DNA of 64,000 nt from Combretum micranthum. Its lineage: Eukaryota > Streptophyta > Magnoliopsida > Myrtales > Combretaceae. Position 1 is the first letter of the stretch. Every line of letters begins with the position of its first letter. Of this stretch, positions 46,625 to 57,819 are shown piece after piece. The DNA lies in NCBI GenBank assembly GCA_024138025.1, contig JAMXBD010000716.1:186001-250000 (forward strand), given 5' to 3'. A program made the position numbers and the translations under genes. The notes beneath the pieces were generated by a model that was not told the DNA's origin, did not search any database, and saw only the letters and a program-made list of their open reading frames with translations.

Positions 46625-47164
46625 GAACGAATTTACCCATTTGTATCAAAGGTTAGGGAATCAGTGTTGAAGATCTACGACATTCTACTACTAGTCCCTG
46701 GGCCCCTACCCAAAATGTTCAATTGGCTAGACTCTAAACCTAGAGTCGCATTCATCGGGCGATTTGGATTCTCTAAGAAGAAACATGGTCCGTGACCCAG
46801 CACGATAACAACCAATCCAACTCTACGCATAGGAGTAGCAGCTTTCCGAAAAAGATGTGACTCGATGGATGCATGGCATGAGTATTTTATTTTTCTTAAG
46901 CTAAACCTTATTAACATTTATTAGGGGGTGATCAATCAATTTGGCAGGCAATAAGTAATTATATAAGTAAGTAAACAAAACACTTAAACAGGCAATTTGA
47001 AGTTACAATATTCTTAATTCTCATTTCACACATAAGCATAGAATCACATATATATACATATCCCTGAATTCCTCATACATATCCATTTTTATCTTTTTTT
47101 AGTATACTAATGCCACTACTTTACAAGCACAAACAAGGTGACGAAATTAAGAGAAATAATTCAC

Positions 47165-47231
47165 TCGTCCATTTCGCAATCTTCTTAGTCGTAGAAATCC
47201 TCAGGAAGAGTAATCTTGTATCCTTTCTCAC
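47165..47231 (-). other. LTR mini-exon-like block (LTR A)
   Basis: In sense it is preceded by TTTTGTTTAG and followed by GTGAATTATT, 67 bp, with TTTCTACGACTAAG inside. The donor is one base weaker than in the sister copies. Confidence 0.5.
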
Positions 47232-48824
47232 CTAAACAAAAGAAATACCCGAGATGAGTATTTCGTAGAAATTTTACTTAAACTTTCTAATTCTATTTCA
47301 CTATTTTTGTCAAAATCGCATAGAATGAAATTCCAATTTAAAATGGCCATAACTCACTCATTTTAATTCGGAATTTCGTATATAATATACCGTTTTCTAC
47401 CTATTCGAAAAGATCTATCCATTTGTAAGGTTATCTTTGTCATACAAGGTCATTTGGGTTCCAAAAATGTAGGGTACAGATTTAAAACGAATATTTCTAG
47501 ATTCGCGAAATAATTTTCCAACTCAACTTCATTAAAAAATCCATTGATAAACTCCTTTAGTATATAGATAAGCTCACTTTATATGAAAAAATTCTAATGA
47601 TAGTGTCTCAACAATTTATTTCATAAAACAATTCATTTTGAAGTGTTAAAGCTTATTTTGACAAATTTCCTTTTTAGGTATTTTGAAGAAACTTCATATT
47701 TTCCTAAGTTGTCATAAATGAGTATATTTTTATTTTATTTTCCCCATTCCTTTTTTTTTTCAAAATTAGTAAATTTTTCTTTAACTTTGGTCTTTTATAA
47801 TTTCTACTTCTAGTGATAAAATTATCAAAAGTCTATTAATTTGTTAATAACCTATTTAAAATTTATATTTAGAATGGTTTTTAGAAAATGAGTCTTTTCT
47901 TTTTGTATTTCTTGTTTAAAATATAAGTTCTTATTTTCTAAAACTTGGTCTTTTATTTCTTCTAGAAAAAAGAATTTTCTTTATTGATAAAATTCTTTGT
48001 TTTTTATCTTATCATATTTATATTCTTTGAAAATAGGTTTCTTCTTGAAAATCATTATTTTCCTAAGTGGGTTTATAACTTTATAGGTTGATTTTTATCT
48101 TAACTTTGAAAATTAGTTTGCTTCTTAGTTTTGTTATGGAGTTGAAAATAGTTTAATCTTAAGCTTTTTTGTGAAAACTATGAAAACTAACAAATTATTT
48201 TACCAACACTTGGGTTACCATATTATAAAAAGAAAGTATTTATTTCTTGTGTTTCCTTGGTAAAGCTATCTTTATTATTTGAGAAAACTTTGAGAAAACT
48301 TGTATTACTCTATTTCTATGTCGTTGATAACAACCCATTATTTAATGACAAGTAATATAATAGAAAATTTAGTTTTAACTTCCTTTAATAAGAGAAATTC
48401 TACTTTTAAATTTAGTTGAGACAATATCATTATATAGATGCAAGTATTATAAGCATGTAAAATAATAAGAATATGAGAAAATACTAGAAACAAATAATAA
48501 TAAGCAAGATAATAAAAATATCAAGTATTGAGAACCTTAGCTTCATCAAAGTATCCCGGTCAAGTATTGGGAGCCTTAGCTTCATCAAGGCATCCCGAGA
48601 CTAAGAATAGATTAGTCCCAAAAAGAACAAAGAAAATAAAAAAAGATTGTTTTGACTTGATATGGACAAGTCTAAGACAACAAATACTAATCTTAAAAAT
48701 AACATGAAATAAATAAATTGCAAGGCATGAAATTAAATAAATAACAAGTGAGCTTATATTCTTTAAGGATTATATATAAATACATAAATATATTTAGTTA
48801 GATATGAATAAGAAGTTAGCATAA

Positions 48825-49098
48825 TGTAAACCCTCGAAGTTTAGTGATCAATTGAAGCTTAAACCCTAATTAGAAGTCAACCGGATTTCTAAAGTCAACA
48901 AAACCTAGTTTATTGTAACTGTTCAAGTCCGGCATCCCTGTGTAAGAAACCCTAAGAAAGTAAGAAAGAGTTTAGTGAGTAGAATAGTTCGTAATTACCT
49001 AAGGAAGCTTAAAAAGATCAGTTTAGTAAAATCGCGACTCGTTTTGAACCCGATCAGACACAGTTCTTGAAAAATGTGTCTCGGGGCTTGGAATAGTT
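48825..49098 (+). mobile_element. LTR B, left part (O-like U3 fragment)
   Basis: It starts TGTAAACCCTCGAAG and follows the O subfamily closely (AAGCTTAAACCCTAA, AGTCAACAAAACC, the AAGTCCGGCATCCC block) up to GGGGCTTGGAATAGT. Similarity to O then ends abruptly. It lies inside LTR A. Confidence 0.8.
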
Positions 49099-51053
49099 TC
49101 TTATGATTTATGCATAGATGCATCATCCACATGTCTATCTAAGTGATTCATGCATTTAAAACTAGTGTAGTAAACTAGATCTAGTATTTTGAGTTCATAA
49201 AATACATTAGACTTTGTTTTATGTTCATGAACAACTTGTAATAGCATGATGATAGTAGGAAAGTTGTAGAAAACTCAAGATCTATTTTATTTTCAATAAA
49301 AATCTTTTTTGAAAATTCGGATGAAAAATGAACCATATTTAGAAAAGTTATTTTTTAACTTCAAAATATGTATTTTTCATTTAAAATGAAGGGCTTAGGG
49401 TATAGATAACATAAATAAAAGATTTTGATGAGTAAAATTTAGATCTATGAGTTTATAGCTTACTATCATGGATTTCATTTATGTTTATGTTCATATTAAG
49501 TGTAGATCTTAGTTTTGAACTAAAACAAAAATTGTGAAATTCGTATTTTGGCAAGACCCCTATTTAAAAACCACTTTCCAAGTGTCAAAATGTAATTTTT
49601 ACTTAAGATAATGAAAGCTTAATATATGTATATCATCAAGACTTCTTTTTACAAGAATCAAAGGTGATTTTCAAAAGTTATTTTCAAAATAAAAATCTCA
49701 TTTTCGGATTTTGGTCAAGACATATTTTAAAAACATGTTTTCCAACTCAAAAATGAAATTTTTATTCAAGATATGAAAGGCTCTTAGGATAGGATATGTA
49801 AGGAATGGATTTTCATAAGTTTAGATAGATTTTATCAAAAGATATGTCCAAAAATGAATTTTGTAAATTCGGATCCCAACCAAGACCAATTTTTAAAACC
49901 CATTTGTCAACTCCAAAACTCATGTTTTATGTGAAAAATGAAGTATGTAGGTAATAGGTATCATTAAGTAATGATTTTTACAAGTTGAAATGAGTTTTGA
50001 TGAGATTAGTGTTATAAACAAGAAATAGAATCAAAATGGGAAATTTTGAGTTAGTAGTCAATTTGTGAAATTCGTAATTTTGAATGAAGGCCATAAGAAC
50101 ACCTATTATCCAAGCTCAAAATGAAAGTTTTATATAATAAATGGAGTCCTTAAGTAATAGGTACCATAAAGTCTTAAATTTTAATGCATTAAACAAGTTT
50201 TTCCCAAATGAATCATTCAAAAGGTGGATTTTCTAAAATTCGGATTTTTGAGTAAATCATATTGGAAAACATATTTGCAAAGTGTAAAATGCAAATTTTT
50301 GTGTAAGAATGAAGTCCTTAGTGGTTATGCATGATTGAGCCCTAATTTTCCAAATATCAAATGATTTCTACTTAAAGAAATCACTCAAAAACTAATTTTT
50401 ACAAAATTTGGATTTTGGAATCAACCCCACTTGAAAACATGTTTACAAAGTGTAAAATGGAAATTTTTATGGAGAAATGAAAGTCATAAGTAATAGATAT
50501 AATTAAGACTCAATTTTAACAAAAATAATTATATTTTCTTAAGAAATAAATCCAAGACAAATGGAAATGATCAAAGTTAGTAAACTAGATTTTTCATAAG
50601 TAATTGTTATTATGGTCTTGCAAAATAAAAAGTTATAAAATTTTCCTTTAGCAAGAATCATCAAGATCATGCATACATTAAGCTCATCTCATGTCATTCA
50701 TGTTAGGAAATCACTCATATTGCATGTATAGCTAATTTATATAGTAGGAACATTACAAATATTTACAAAACTATTTTTCGGAAATTGAAATTGTTACTGC
50801 CCTAATCTGATCCAGCCTTTTTCAAAGCTTCAAGGTTTTCAAAACTTAAATATAATATTAGAATTAGAGAGATCTTTCGAAGTATATAGAAATTGATATA
50901 TAATTTGCGAAATTCCGAGTTAAAATGACCAAGATATGGCCGTTTTAAGTTGGAATTTCCGCTTAGGACGAAATTGCGAATTTGATAGTTTGTATAAGAT
51001 CATTTGAATTAGTTTGAGTTGAAATACTTATTAGAGTATTTCTTCCTTTTTAG

Positions 51054-51123
51054 GTGATCCCGAAATGGACGATTCCCTACCACCGAATTACTATTACTAA
51101 GAGACCGGTGATCCAATGGCCGA
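51054..51123 (+). other. LTR mini-exon-like block (LTR B)
   Basis: Preceded by CCTTTTTAG and followed by GTGAGTCTTC, 70 bp, closely matching the E block. Confidence 0.6.
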
Positions 51124-51647
51124 GTGAGTCTTCTTCTTATTTTGTTACCTTGTTTGTGCTTGTAGCTAATCGCATTAAAAGTATAGGAACAAGATAAAAA
51201 TTGATATGAATGGGGACGGGATATATGAGGAGACTGTGATGAATGTATGCCAAATAATACTAAAGCATATCGAAACCACGATTTGATTGGATAACTGCAC
51301 TGTTCATATTATTTCTGTTATATGTATGATATTGGTTGGTCACTCCAAATAATGTATGAATATTTTGACCTAAGCAAAAATTAAATTGGTCATGCATCGC
51401 ATTGGACATATTGCATTTGGTAGCATGCTACTCCTACGCAGGTCGATCGGTATGGTCCGATGACTCGTTTGGGATAACGAGGCCAGTATTAGAGCTCATT
51501 CATGGGAACTAAGGTGCATCGGGGATGCATTCCATGTGTGAGCCTAGCCGAGGCAAGTGCTATGAGCCGAAGGCTTGGGGACTAGCAGCGGTTGTGTAGA
51601 CTTCAATATCATCCCTAACCTAAGATATGGAGGGCGTAAATCTGTTA

Positions 51648-51676
51648 TGTGTGTGGGTTCCGGATACCCATACATA
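51648..51676 (+). other. Conserved LTR hairpin (B copy)
   Basis: TGTGTGGGT pairs with ACCCATACA around the 7-nt loop TCCGGAT. Several base pairs differ from F but stay paired. Confidence 0.75.
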
Positions 51677-52434
51677 ATTGTTTGCTCATGTGTTTGTTCA
51701 TGCATAGCATGTGGTTGATTATAACTTGCTTGTCATGATACAGAATTAAGGGAATTCTCACTAAGCTAGTGTAGCTTATAGCCCAATAGATGTTTGAAAT
51801 GAACAGGTCATCTCAAGAATGCTAAGTGGGGACCGTGATGGTTGGAGCCGAGAATGACTTTGAAATTCCGATAAGGAATAAGAATACTTGAAGTTATTAG
51901 ATAAGTTTTATGATTTGCCTTGTAATAGTTTTATGTAATAGAATCTTTTGATGAATGTAATTGAAGTTTAATGATTTGTATTTTGAAGAATAGTGAATTG
52001 TATTTCCTTTACATTGTTATTCAAGTGTATCAATATAAAATGTATCTCTCCAATGTGTCTCATCTATATGTTAGACGCCTTGTACATAGTATAGAAGCCT
52101 TCGCATGACTGAAGCGGTCATTCCTAGGCTTTAATATTGTGTACTGCGGACTGCTACGTTTGGGATACCCATCGGGGCGTGACACATGGTCAATTTGATT
52201 ATAACATCATGGCCTATTAATTTAATAATTTATGGTGATCATATATATTGCAGACAAATCAATTCTACACTAGGTCATACAAATAGTTACAACAAGCTCA
52301 TTTCGATATTCTTATCATCAATTCACCCATGTAGAAATCATATACATACAATCAATTTTATCTTATCCTAGTTTTAATGCCACTAACATTACAAGCACAA
52401 GCACAAGCATATAATTTAAAGATAGTGAACTCAC

Positions 52435-52504
52435 TTTGCCATGGCGCGAAAATCTACTTAATCGTAATAGTCTTCGAGAAGGTCTAGTCCGTCTCCCAAG
52501 TCTC
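52435..52504 (-). other. LTR mini-exon-like block (LTR C)
   Basis: In sense it is preceded by TTTTGATTAG and followed by GTGAGTTCAC, 70 bp, with GACTATTACGATTAAG inside. Confidence 0.6.
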
Positions 52505-54284
52505 CTAATCAAAAGAAATAACTTTAATGAGTATTTTTATGAAGTTTGAATAAACTTATAAATTCTATTCTAACAAGTTCGTCAAAATTCGTCTAAAAGG
52601 AAATTCCAACTTAAAACGATCATAACTTGGTCATTTTAACTCAGAATTTCGCATATTATATACCGATCTCTACCTATTCGATGAGACCTATCTATTTCTA
52701 GAGTTATTTCCAACAAACAAGGTCGGTTAGTCCATGAACAGTAGGGTACAAAATACTATACAAATTTCCATTCTACAATTCAACTCCTAATTTCAAACCG
52801 AGCATCATACTAAAACTTTGATAGATACTTAGCTATCATTATATCTTGTAAGACTCTATTAGATACATAAATAACTCAATACCATGCATGATTCATGGGT
52901 GTTGGTAATTTCTAATTTCTCATGTACCTAAATAATGTCAAATAAGAAGTATATGACATTACTTTCCTAACATTCTTTCTATAAGTGCATCATGTATATA
53001 TTCAATACCTACAAGCTATTGTCATAAAGGTTATGAGATGAACTATCTATATGTATATTCTTAGTGATATAGTACCAAGAATTCTTTTTGAAAAACTTTT
53101 ACTTTGCAAAACTTTTGAAATTTACTAGACTTAAGAAAATAGTTTTTCTTCTTGTAAAATCACACTTGCTTTTATCAAAACTCAACCTTGATGACCTATA
53201 TAACCATCACCTTCATTATTTCAATAAAAAACCTCATTTTGGGATTAGAAAATAGGTGTTTAAATAGGTGGCTTACTAAATTACGAATTTTACGAAATTT
53301 TAAAGAATGGAAACATTGTTTAATCTATGCTTTGAAATCATTCCTTGTTTTGGGATTATACTTTGATAAACCTCTCTTATCCTTGTCAAAATTAGATATT
53401 TATTACATGTATCCCCTAGGACTTCCATTTTTCCATAAAAATCATCATTTTGGCATTTGGAAATAAGTGTTTAAATAGTGGTCATTTTCAAATTCGAATT
53501 TTGAAATTTTCATTTGAGATTGTTTCCCTTGTAAAAATCATTTAATCTTTCAAAAACCATTTCCTAATCTGACCTACTCCTTAAGGCTTCCATTTCTTTA
53601 ATAAAAATCATATTTTGGAGTTGAAAAATGGGTGTTTGCACTTCAAGCTTCTTTTATTACGAATTTAAAACTTGTTATTGGGATTGAAACATAACATTTG
53701 TAAACTTTTCCTTGTTTTGAATATATCCCTTAGTAGATCTAAGCTTTTCTCATCAAGATCACTCATTTATGATATCTATTCCCTAAGTCCTTCATTTTTA
53801 ATGTAAAATACACATTTTAAAGTTGAAAAATAACTTTTTTAAATAGGGTTCCTTTTTTATCCGAATTTTCAAAAATTATTTTTGTTGAAACTAAAGTAGA
53901 TCTTGAGCTTTCTAATATTTTCCTACTATCATCATGCTATTACAAGTTATTTATGAACATAAAACAAATGCATAATGCATTTATGAGCTCAAAACAACTA
54001 GATCTAGTTTATTATACTAGATATAAATGCATGAACACTATGACTAGTATGTGGATGTGGCTAGATGATGAATACATGCATAAAATGTTATTAATAACAA
54101 CATAACTTGATAATAAAACAAGATAATAGCAAAATAACTCAAATAACAAGATCTATAACATTGTAATGGCAAGGATCTCATGTTCAAGTGTTTCCACATC
54201 CTTAGCAAAATAACTCAAATAACAAGATCTATAACATTGAATAATCTTGCCATTACATGTTTTTAAGGTAATAAAGTAAAGATC

Positions 54285-54297
54285 TATTACCTATTAG
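54285..54297 (-). other. 5' splice-like site of LTR C
   Basis: In sense TCTAATAG is followed by GTAATAG, about 165 bp after the TATA box. Confidence 0.5.
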
Positions 54298-54456
54298 ATG
54301 TTTGGAACAAGAAACTTGAAGAAAAATATGTGAGTGTGTGTGTATGTGTGTGTTACAATTTTGCAAGGGGAGAGGAAGAGGGAAAGAAAAATTTTTGCAA
54401 GAGATTGGTTTAGTGAAAAGTGAAAAAGTAAAGTGAAGTGAAGTTGGTATAAAGGG

Positions 54457-54465
54457 ATATATATA
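54457..54465 (-). promoter_or_regulatory. TATA box of LTR C
   Basis: In sense TCTATATATAT, colinear with the TATA boxes of G and D. Confidence 0.5.
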
Positions 54466-55163
54466 GACAAATGGATTAGGGTTTGTGTAATAAAAGAAAA
54501 AAATAATACAAATTGAGAGAGGAAAGAGGGGGAGGGGTAGCACCAGTTCATAGAGAGGGAGAGGAGGAGTTGTTGCTGTTGTATTGTGTAAGATTCAAAA
54601 TTAAATAAGTAATTTAAGTGGTAAAAGTTATATTGGAAAAGTAAATTGTAAGGAAAATGATGAAATTGTAAGAATAGGATATAAGGATGTAAGAAATAGG
54701 TTATAGATAGTTGTACTTGTGAATAGTGTGAAAGAAATCAAAAAGTAGATTAGACAAAGTACCGGTAGTAATGAAAATTCGATAAAAAGATTATAACTGC
54801 AACTTTTATAACCCGAAAAAATTATATAACTGATATATTTGAAAATCTTATGAAATTACGAGTCTAACGGTATTAATATCATATATTTAATATCTCGAGC
54901 CTCGAGACATGCTTTTCAAAGTCTGTATCCGATCGGGTTCGAAATAGATCGAAAATTCGCTAATATACTCTTTTTAAGCACCCTAATATTATTATGAACC
55001 AAACTACAATCTTCACTCGTATTTCAACTTCTTGGTTTAGGAACACGGGATTACCAGATCTAAATTGCTAGGGTTTCCTTGGGATTTATTGACTTAGAGT
55101 TTCTGGTTGACTTTCCAGTTTAGGGTTTAAACTTGATATTACCCTAAAAATTAGGGGCTTACA

Positions 55164-55544
55164 GCCGGTCCATTCGAGCCCAAAGTCAAGGGCTCAATCT
55201 ACTCCTTGACTGCCTCTGGCTATTTTCGACACTGTTTCCTATTTTGGTCGTAACTTTCTCATTCAAACTCCGTTTGAGGTTATTCAAGATGGTCTAAAAA
55301 TCTTAGAGAGAGCTGTACAACTTTTATGTTTTGAGTTTTGACAAATTCCAAATAAATCAAAGCCTAAAATGTGCTTGAAGCCATCTACAACGACAAGCAA
55401 AAAGCAAAAACACAAACATAACAAAGCCCAAACATATCATAAAACAAGTTTTTGCTTATTAGATGTAACTTAACCAAGTTTTGGAGCATTTTTGTAATAC
55501 ATTTTCTCATCAAAAAAAGATTGTAACCTCCACATGGTTTAACA
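55164..55544 (-). repeat. Truncated 3' LTR of the non-autonomous element
   Basis: In sense it starts TGTTAAACCATGTGGAGG. It aligns with 57440-57819 along its length. LTR C cuts the rest. Confidence 0.8.
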
Positions 55545-55560
55545 ATCTCTCCTTTTTTTA
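55545..55560 (-). other. Polypurine tract of the non-autonomous element
   Basis: In sense AAAAAAAGGAGAGAT directly before the LTR start. Confidence 0.7.
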
Positions 55561-55598
55561 TAATAACAATTATTGCACAATATTGCTCCCCCTCAACT

Positions 55599-56390
55599 TA
55601 GGGGTAGGCAAAAAAACCGACTAAATCGAAAAACCAAACCAAAACCAAAAAACCAATCCGAAAAACATGGTTAACTAGTCCATTGGTTTTGGTTTTGGTT
55701 TTGGTTCATGGTTTTAATTTTTTCAATTTCGGTTCGTAACTGCAAAAAACCGACGGTTAACAATTAACCGATATCTATAAATATATAATATTATATATAA
55801 TTAATTTTTTAAAATATAAAGAGCATAAATCATGCTAAACTTTGTAAAATGTCATGTAAAACTGAACATTGGACAAATATAATACAGCTTATAGTACACT
55901 TGTATTAGATCTCTGTTTTGTTTTATGTTATTATCTTGGGTGCTAAAGCATGATGTATTTAGTTATCTATAAATGCTTGAAGTTTTCTTGTAAATTACAA
56001 ATCTTGAGTAATGACAGGGTATTAATGTTTGTTGGCCTAATGCATCCTAGCCATTTTTTGTTTTAAAGCTATCTTTAATAAAACTTGTTACTAGGTTGAT
56101 CATTGTATTGACTTTACATCTTTAACTTGTTAATTTTTAATTTTTTAATGTAATTATGAAACAAAAGTGTTTAACTTTTTATAGACCAATCGAAAATATA
56201 GTTAACTACAACTTTTAATTAACCATTATATTAAATGGTTAAAAATCAAAAACCAAAATTATTAACCAAAACAAATGGTTAACCGTTAATAATAGACTAG
56301 TTTAGATTTGAGATTTTAAAAAACCAATTATTATAGACCAGTTCAAAATATGAGGTCATGGACTGATTAACTAGTCCATGCCCAACCCTA
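55599..56390 (+). mobile_element. hAT-type MITE, 792 bp, perfect 8-bp TSD
   Basis: CCTCAACT lies at 55591-55598 and again at 56391-56398. The left end is TAGGGGTAGGCAAAAAAACC and the right end inverted is TAGGGTTGGGCATGG. Subterminal AACCAAAACC and GGTTTTGGTTTT blocks are dense near the left end, as is common in hAT elements. No transposase is encoded. It sits in the middle of the non-autonomous LTR element, close to the purine tract. Confidence 0.92.
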
Positions 56391-56429
56391 CCTCAACTTA
56401 GTACTCCTCCTCAGTTAACCATTCGGTTA

Positions 56430-56610
56430 AAAGCTCACTTGTAAAAGATGTAATGCTCAATTAAAGGTTCCCAAGCTACATGCAATAAATAACTTATTAA
56501 ATGCAACTTAACTCCCTTAGCTAAGCATTCCATATAAAAGCTCATTTGTTAAGATATGATCTCAACTAAAGAACTTAAATTACATTTAATAAACAACTCA
56601 TTTTTAGCAT
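56430..56610 (-). repeat. Internal direct duplication, about 105 bp apart
   Basis: AAAAGCTCACTTGT and AAAAGCTCATTTGT begin two similar stretches, each followed by a CAATAAATAACTTAT-like or TAATAAACAACTCAT-like block. It makes up much of the short internal region. Confidence 0.6.
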
Positions 56611-56691
56611 AAAAACACATAAGCCTAGAATTTTTAAAAACCATAGAAACTTTTCTCTAAAATGAGATTAAGCGTTTAACCTTAGAGACTA

Positions 56692-56703
56692 GCTCCGATA
56701 CCA
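56692..56703 (-). other. Primer binding site of the non-autonomous element
   Basis: In sense TGGTATCGGAGC, two bases after the LTR end CAACA. It differs at one base from the initiator Met tRNA site TGGTATCAGAGC. Confidence 0.85.
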
Positions 56704-56705
56704 AT

Positions 56706-57819
56706 TGTTGAAAAACAAAATTAAAGCACAACTAGGCTTGTTTACACGTGCATGCAGAAGCGGAAGCTATAAGTCGGGTTTTTAAATCGATTTTAAGCTC
56801 ACTTAACAACTTAATATCTCTTTTTTTCAATTTTGCCCAAATCATGCAATTATATCAACGATAATAAAGAGATAAGAGAAAGAGAATATCACACCAATTT
56901 AACATGGAGATCGGCCCGCCCCCTAGTTTCCATAGTCCACAATTGCCTCACTCAAGAAGAACTTCACGTGTTTCATTCAGACAACAATTGCCTCATAAAG
57001 AGGACTTCACAAATGTCTCACCAAGAAGACTTCACAAATACCTCATTAAAAGGACTTCACCAATGCCTACACATATGTAAGACTTCACACAAGTGTCTCA
57101 ATACATGAGGACTTTACCTATTACCTCAAACAAGAGAGGACTTTACTAAACACTCAAACAAAACAAGTGAATAGTGCCTTATAATATTAGCTCACTAATC
57201 TCAGTATGGCACTATTCACTCAATAAATACAAACACCAAATGAGAGCATATTTTGACAAAATCCATATAAAACAATCTCAACTTTCTTACATAAAAATGC
57301 CTCAAACACTCTATTTATAAGCTCTCAAAGTAATCTTATCGTTGCCCTTCAAAACGATCACCAACAGTCAAATCAGAAAGTCTATAACTACTATATTTTG
57401 GCCTTGACAGACTATACCAACTCACCTGTCCATTTTCCACCGGCGAGCCAATCCATCGAGCCTAAAGTTGAGGGCTAGATCTACCCTTCGACTACCTCTA
57501 GCCATTTCAATACTATTTTGTATTTTAGCCATAACTTTCTCATCCAAATTCCATTTTAAGTGATTCGAGATACTCTAGAAAACTTAAAGAGAGCTCTATA
57601 ATTTTATATTTTGAGCTTTTAGAGATTCTAAATAAATCAGGGCCTAAAATGTTCTTGAAACCACCTGCAACAACAAGCACATAACAAAAACACAAACATA
57701 ACAAAGCCCAAATATGTCATAAACAAGTTTTTGCTTATTAGAAATTAACTAGGTTGTGGAGCATTTGTGCAATACATATTTCCCATCAAAACAAGATTGT
57801 AACCTCCATATGTTTCAAA
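56706..57819 (-). repeat. 5' LTR of the non-autonomous element
   Basis: In sense it ends TTTTTCAACA at 56706. Its start at about 57819 is degenerate (TTTGAAACATATGG instead of TGTTAAACCATGTGG). The length is about 1.1 kb. Confidence 0.75.
56940..57150 (-). repeat. Degenerate tandem repeats of about 30 bp in that LTR
   Basis: Around seven or eight units share CCTCA near one end and GGACTTCAC or GACTTCAC near the other. The plus-strand frame 56833-57108 is a by-product of these repeats. Confidence 0.75.

Larger units (their letters stand above)
46028..48824 (-). mobile_element. LTR A, 3' part only
   Basis: Its end in sense, ACCCCTCGGGGCGTGACA, lies at 46028 against the interior of O. It has the terminal block, hairpin, mini-exon and intron-like region of the F subfamily. 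It stops at 48824, just short of where its exon 1, TATA and U3 should be, exactly at the first base of LTR B. The frames 46556-46795 and 46675-46917 lie in its variable cassette and are not supported as genes. Confidence 0.85.
49099..52184 (+). mobile_element. LTR B, right part (E-like interior and 3' end)
   Basis: From CTTATGATTTATGCAT onward the sequence follows LTR E from about 24333 to its end. It contains the mini-exon, hairpin and terminal CATCGGGGCGTGACA. The E positions before that, including U3, TATA and exon 1, are absent. It therefore appears fused to a different LTR's U3. It ends against the interior of LTR C. Confidence 0.85.
52185..55163 (-). mobile_element. LTR C, 5' part only (E-like)
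   Basis: In sense it starts TGTAAGCCCCTAATTTTTAG at 55163. It has the U3 module (ACCGGT about 54761), TATA (54457), donor-like site (54291), E-type intron-like region and mini-exon. It breaks off at 52185 in the second intron-like part, exactly where B ends. The hairpin, CACGTG box and terminal block are missing. On its right it adjoins the 3' LTR of the non-autonomous element. The minus-strand frames 54253-54551 are CT-rich translations. Confidence 0.85.
55164..57819 (-). mobile_element. Non-autonomous LTR retroelement (TRIM/LARD-like)
   Basis: Two direct repeats (55164-55544 and the right part of 56706-57819) flank a short middle that holds a Met-tRNA primer site at the correct end and a purine tract at the other. 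Without the hAT MITE the middle is only about 360 bp and has no gag or pol. It is on the minus strand. The 5' LTR is about 1.1 kb. The 3' LTR is cut by LTR C after about 380 bp. Such elements need proteins from autonomous relatives. The length of the LTR is larger than a classical TRIM, so the class name is loose. Confidence 0.8.

Noticed and set aside
46556..46917. Opposed frames of 79 and 80 codons
   Set aside because: They lie in the variable cassette of LTR A, overlap on opposite strands and show no domain.
48820..52189. B as a simple solo LTR with target duplication
   Set aside because: CATAA and CATGG share only three bases, and the interior switches subfamily at about 49098, so a chimera fits better.
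54253..54551. Overlapping minus-strand frames of 85 and 96 codons
   Set aside because: CT-rich leader sequence of LTR C; no sister LTR keeps the frame.
56833..57108. 91-codon plus-strand frame
   Set aside because: It is produced by the degenerate GGACTTCAC repeats in the LTR.
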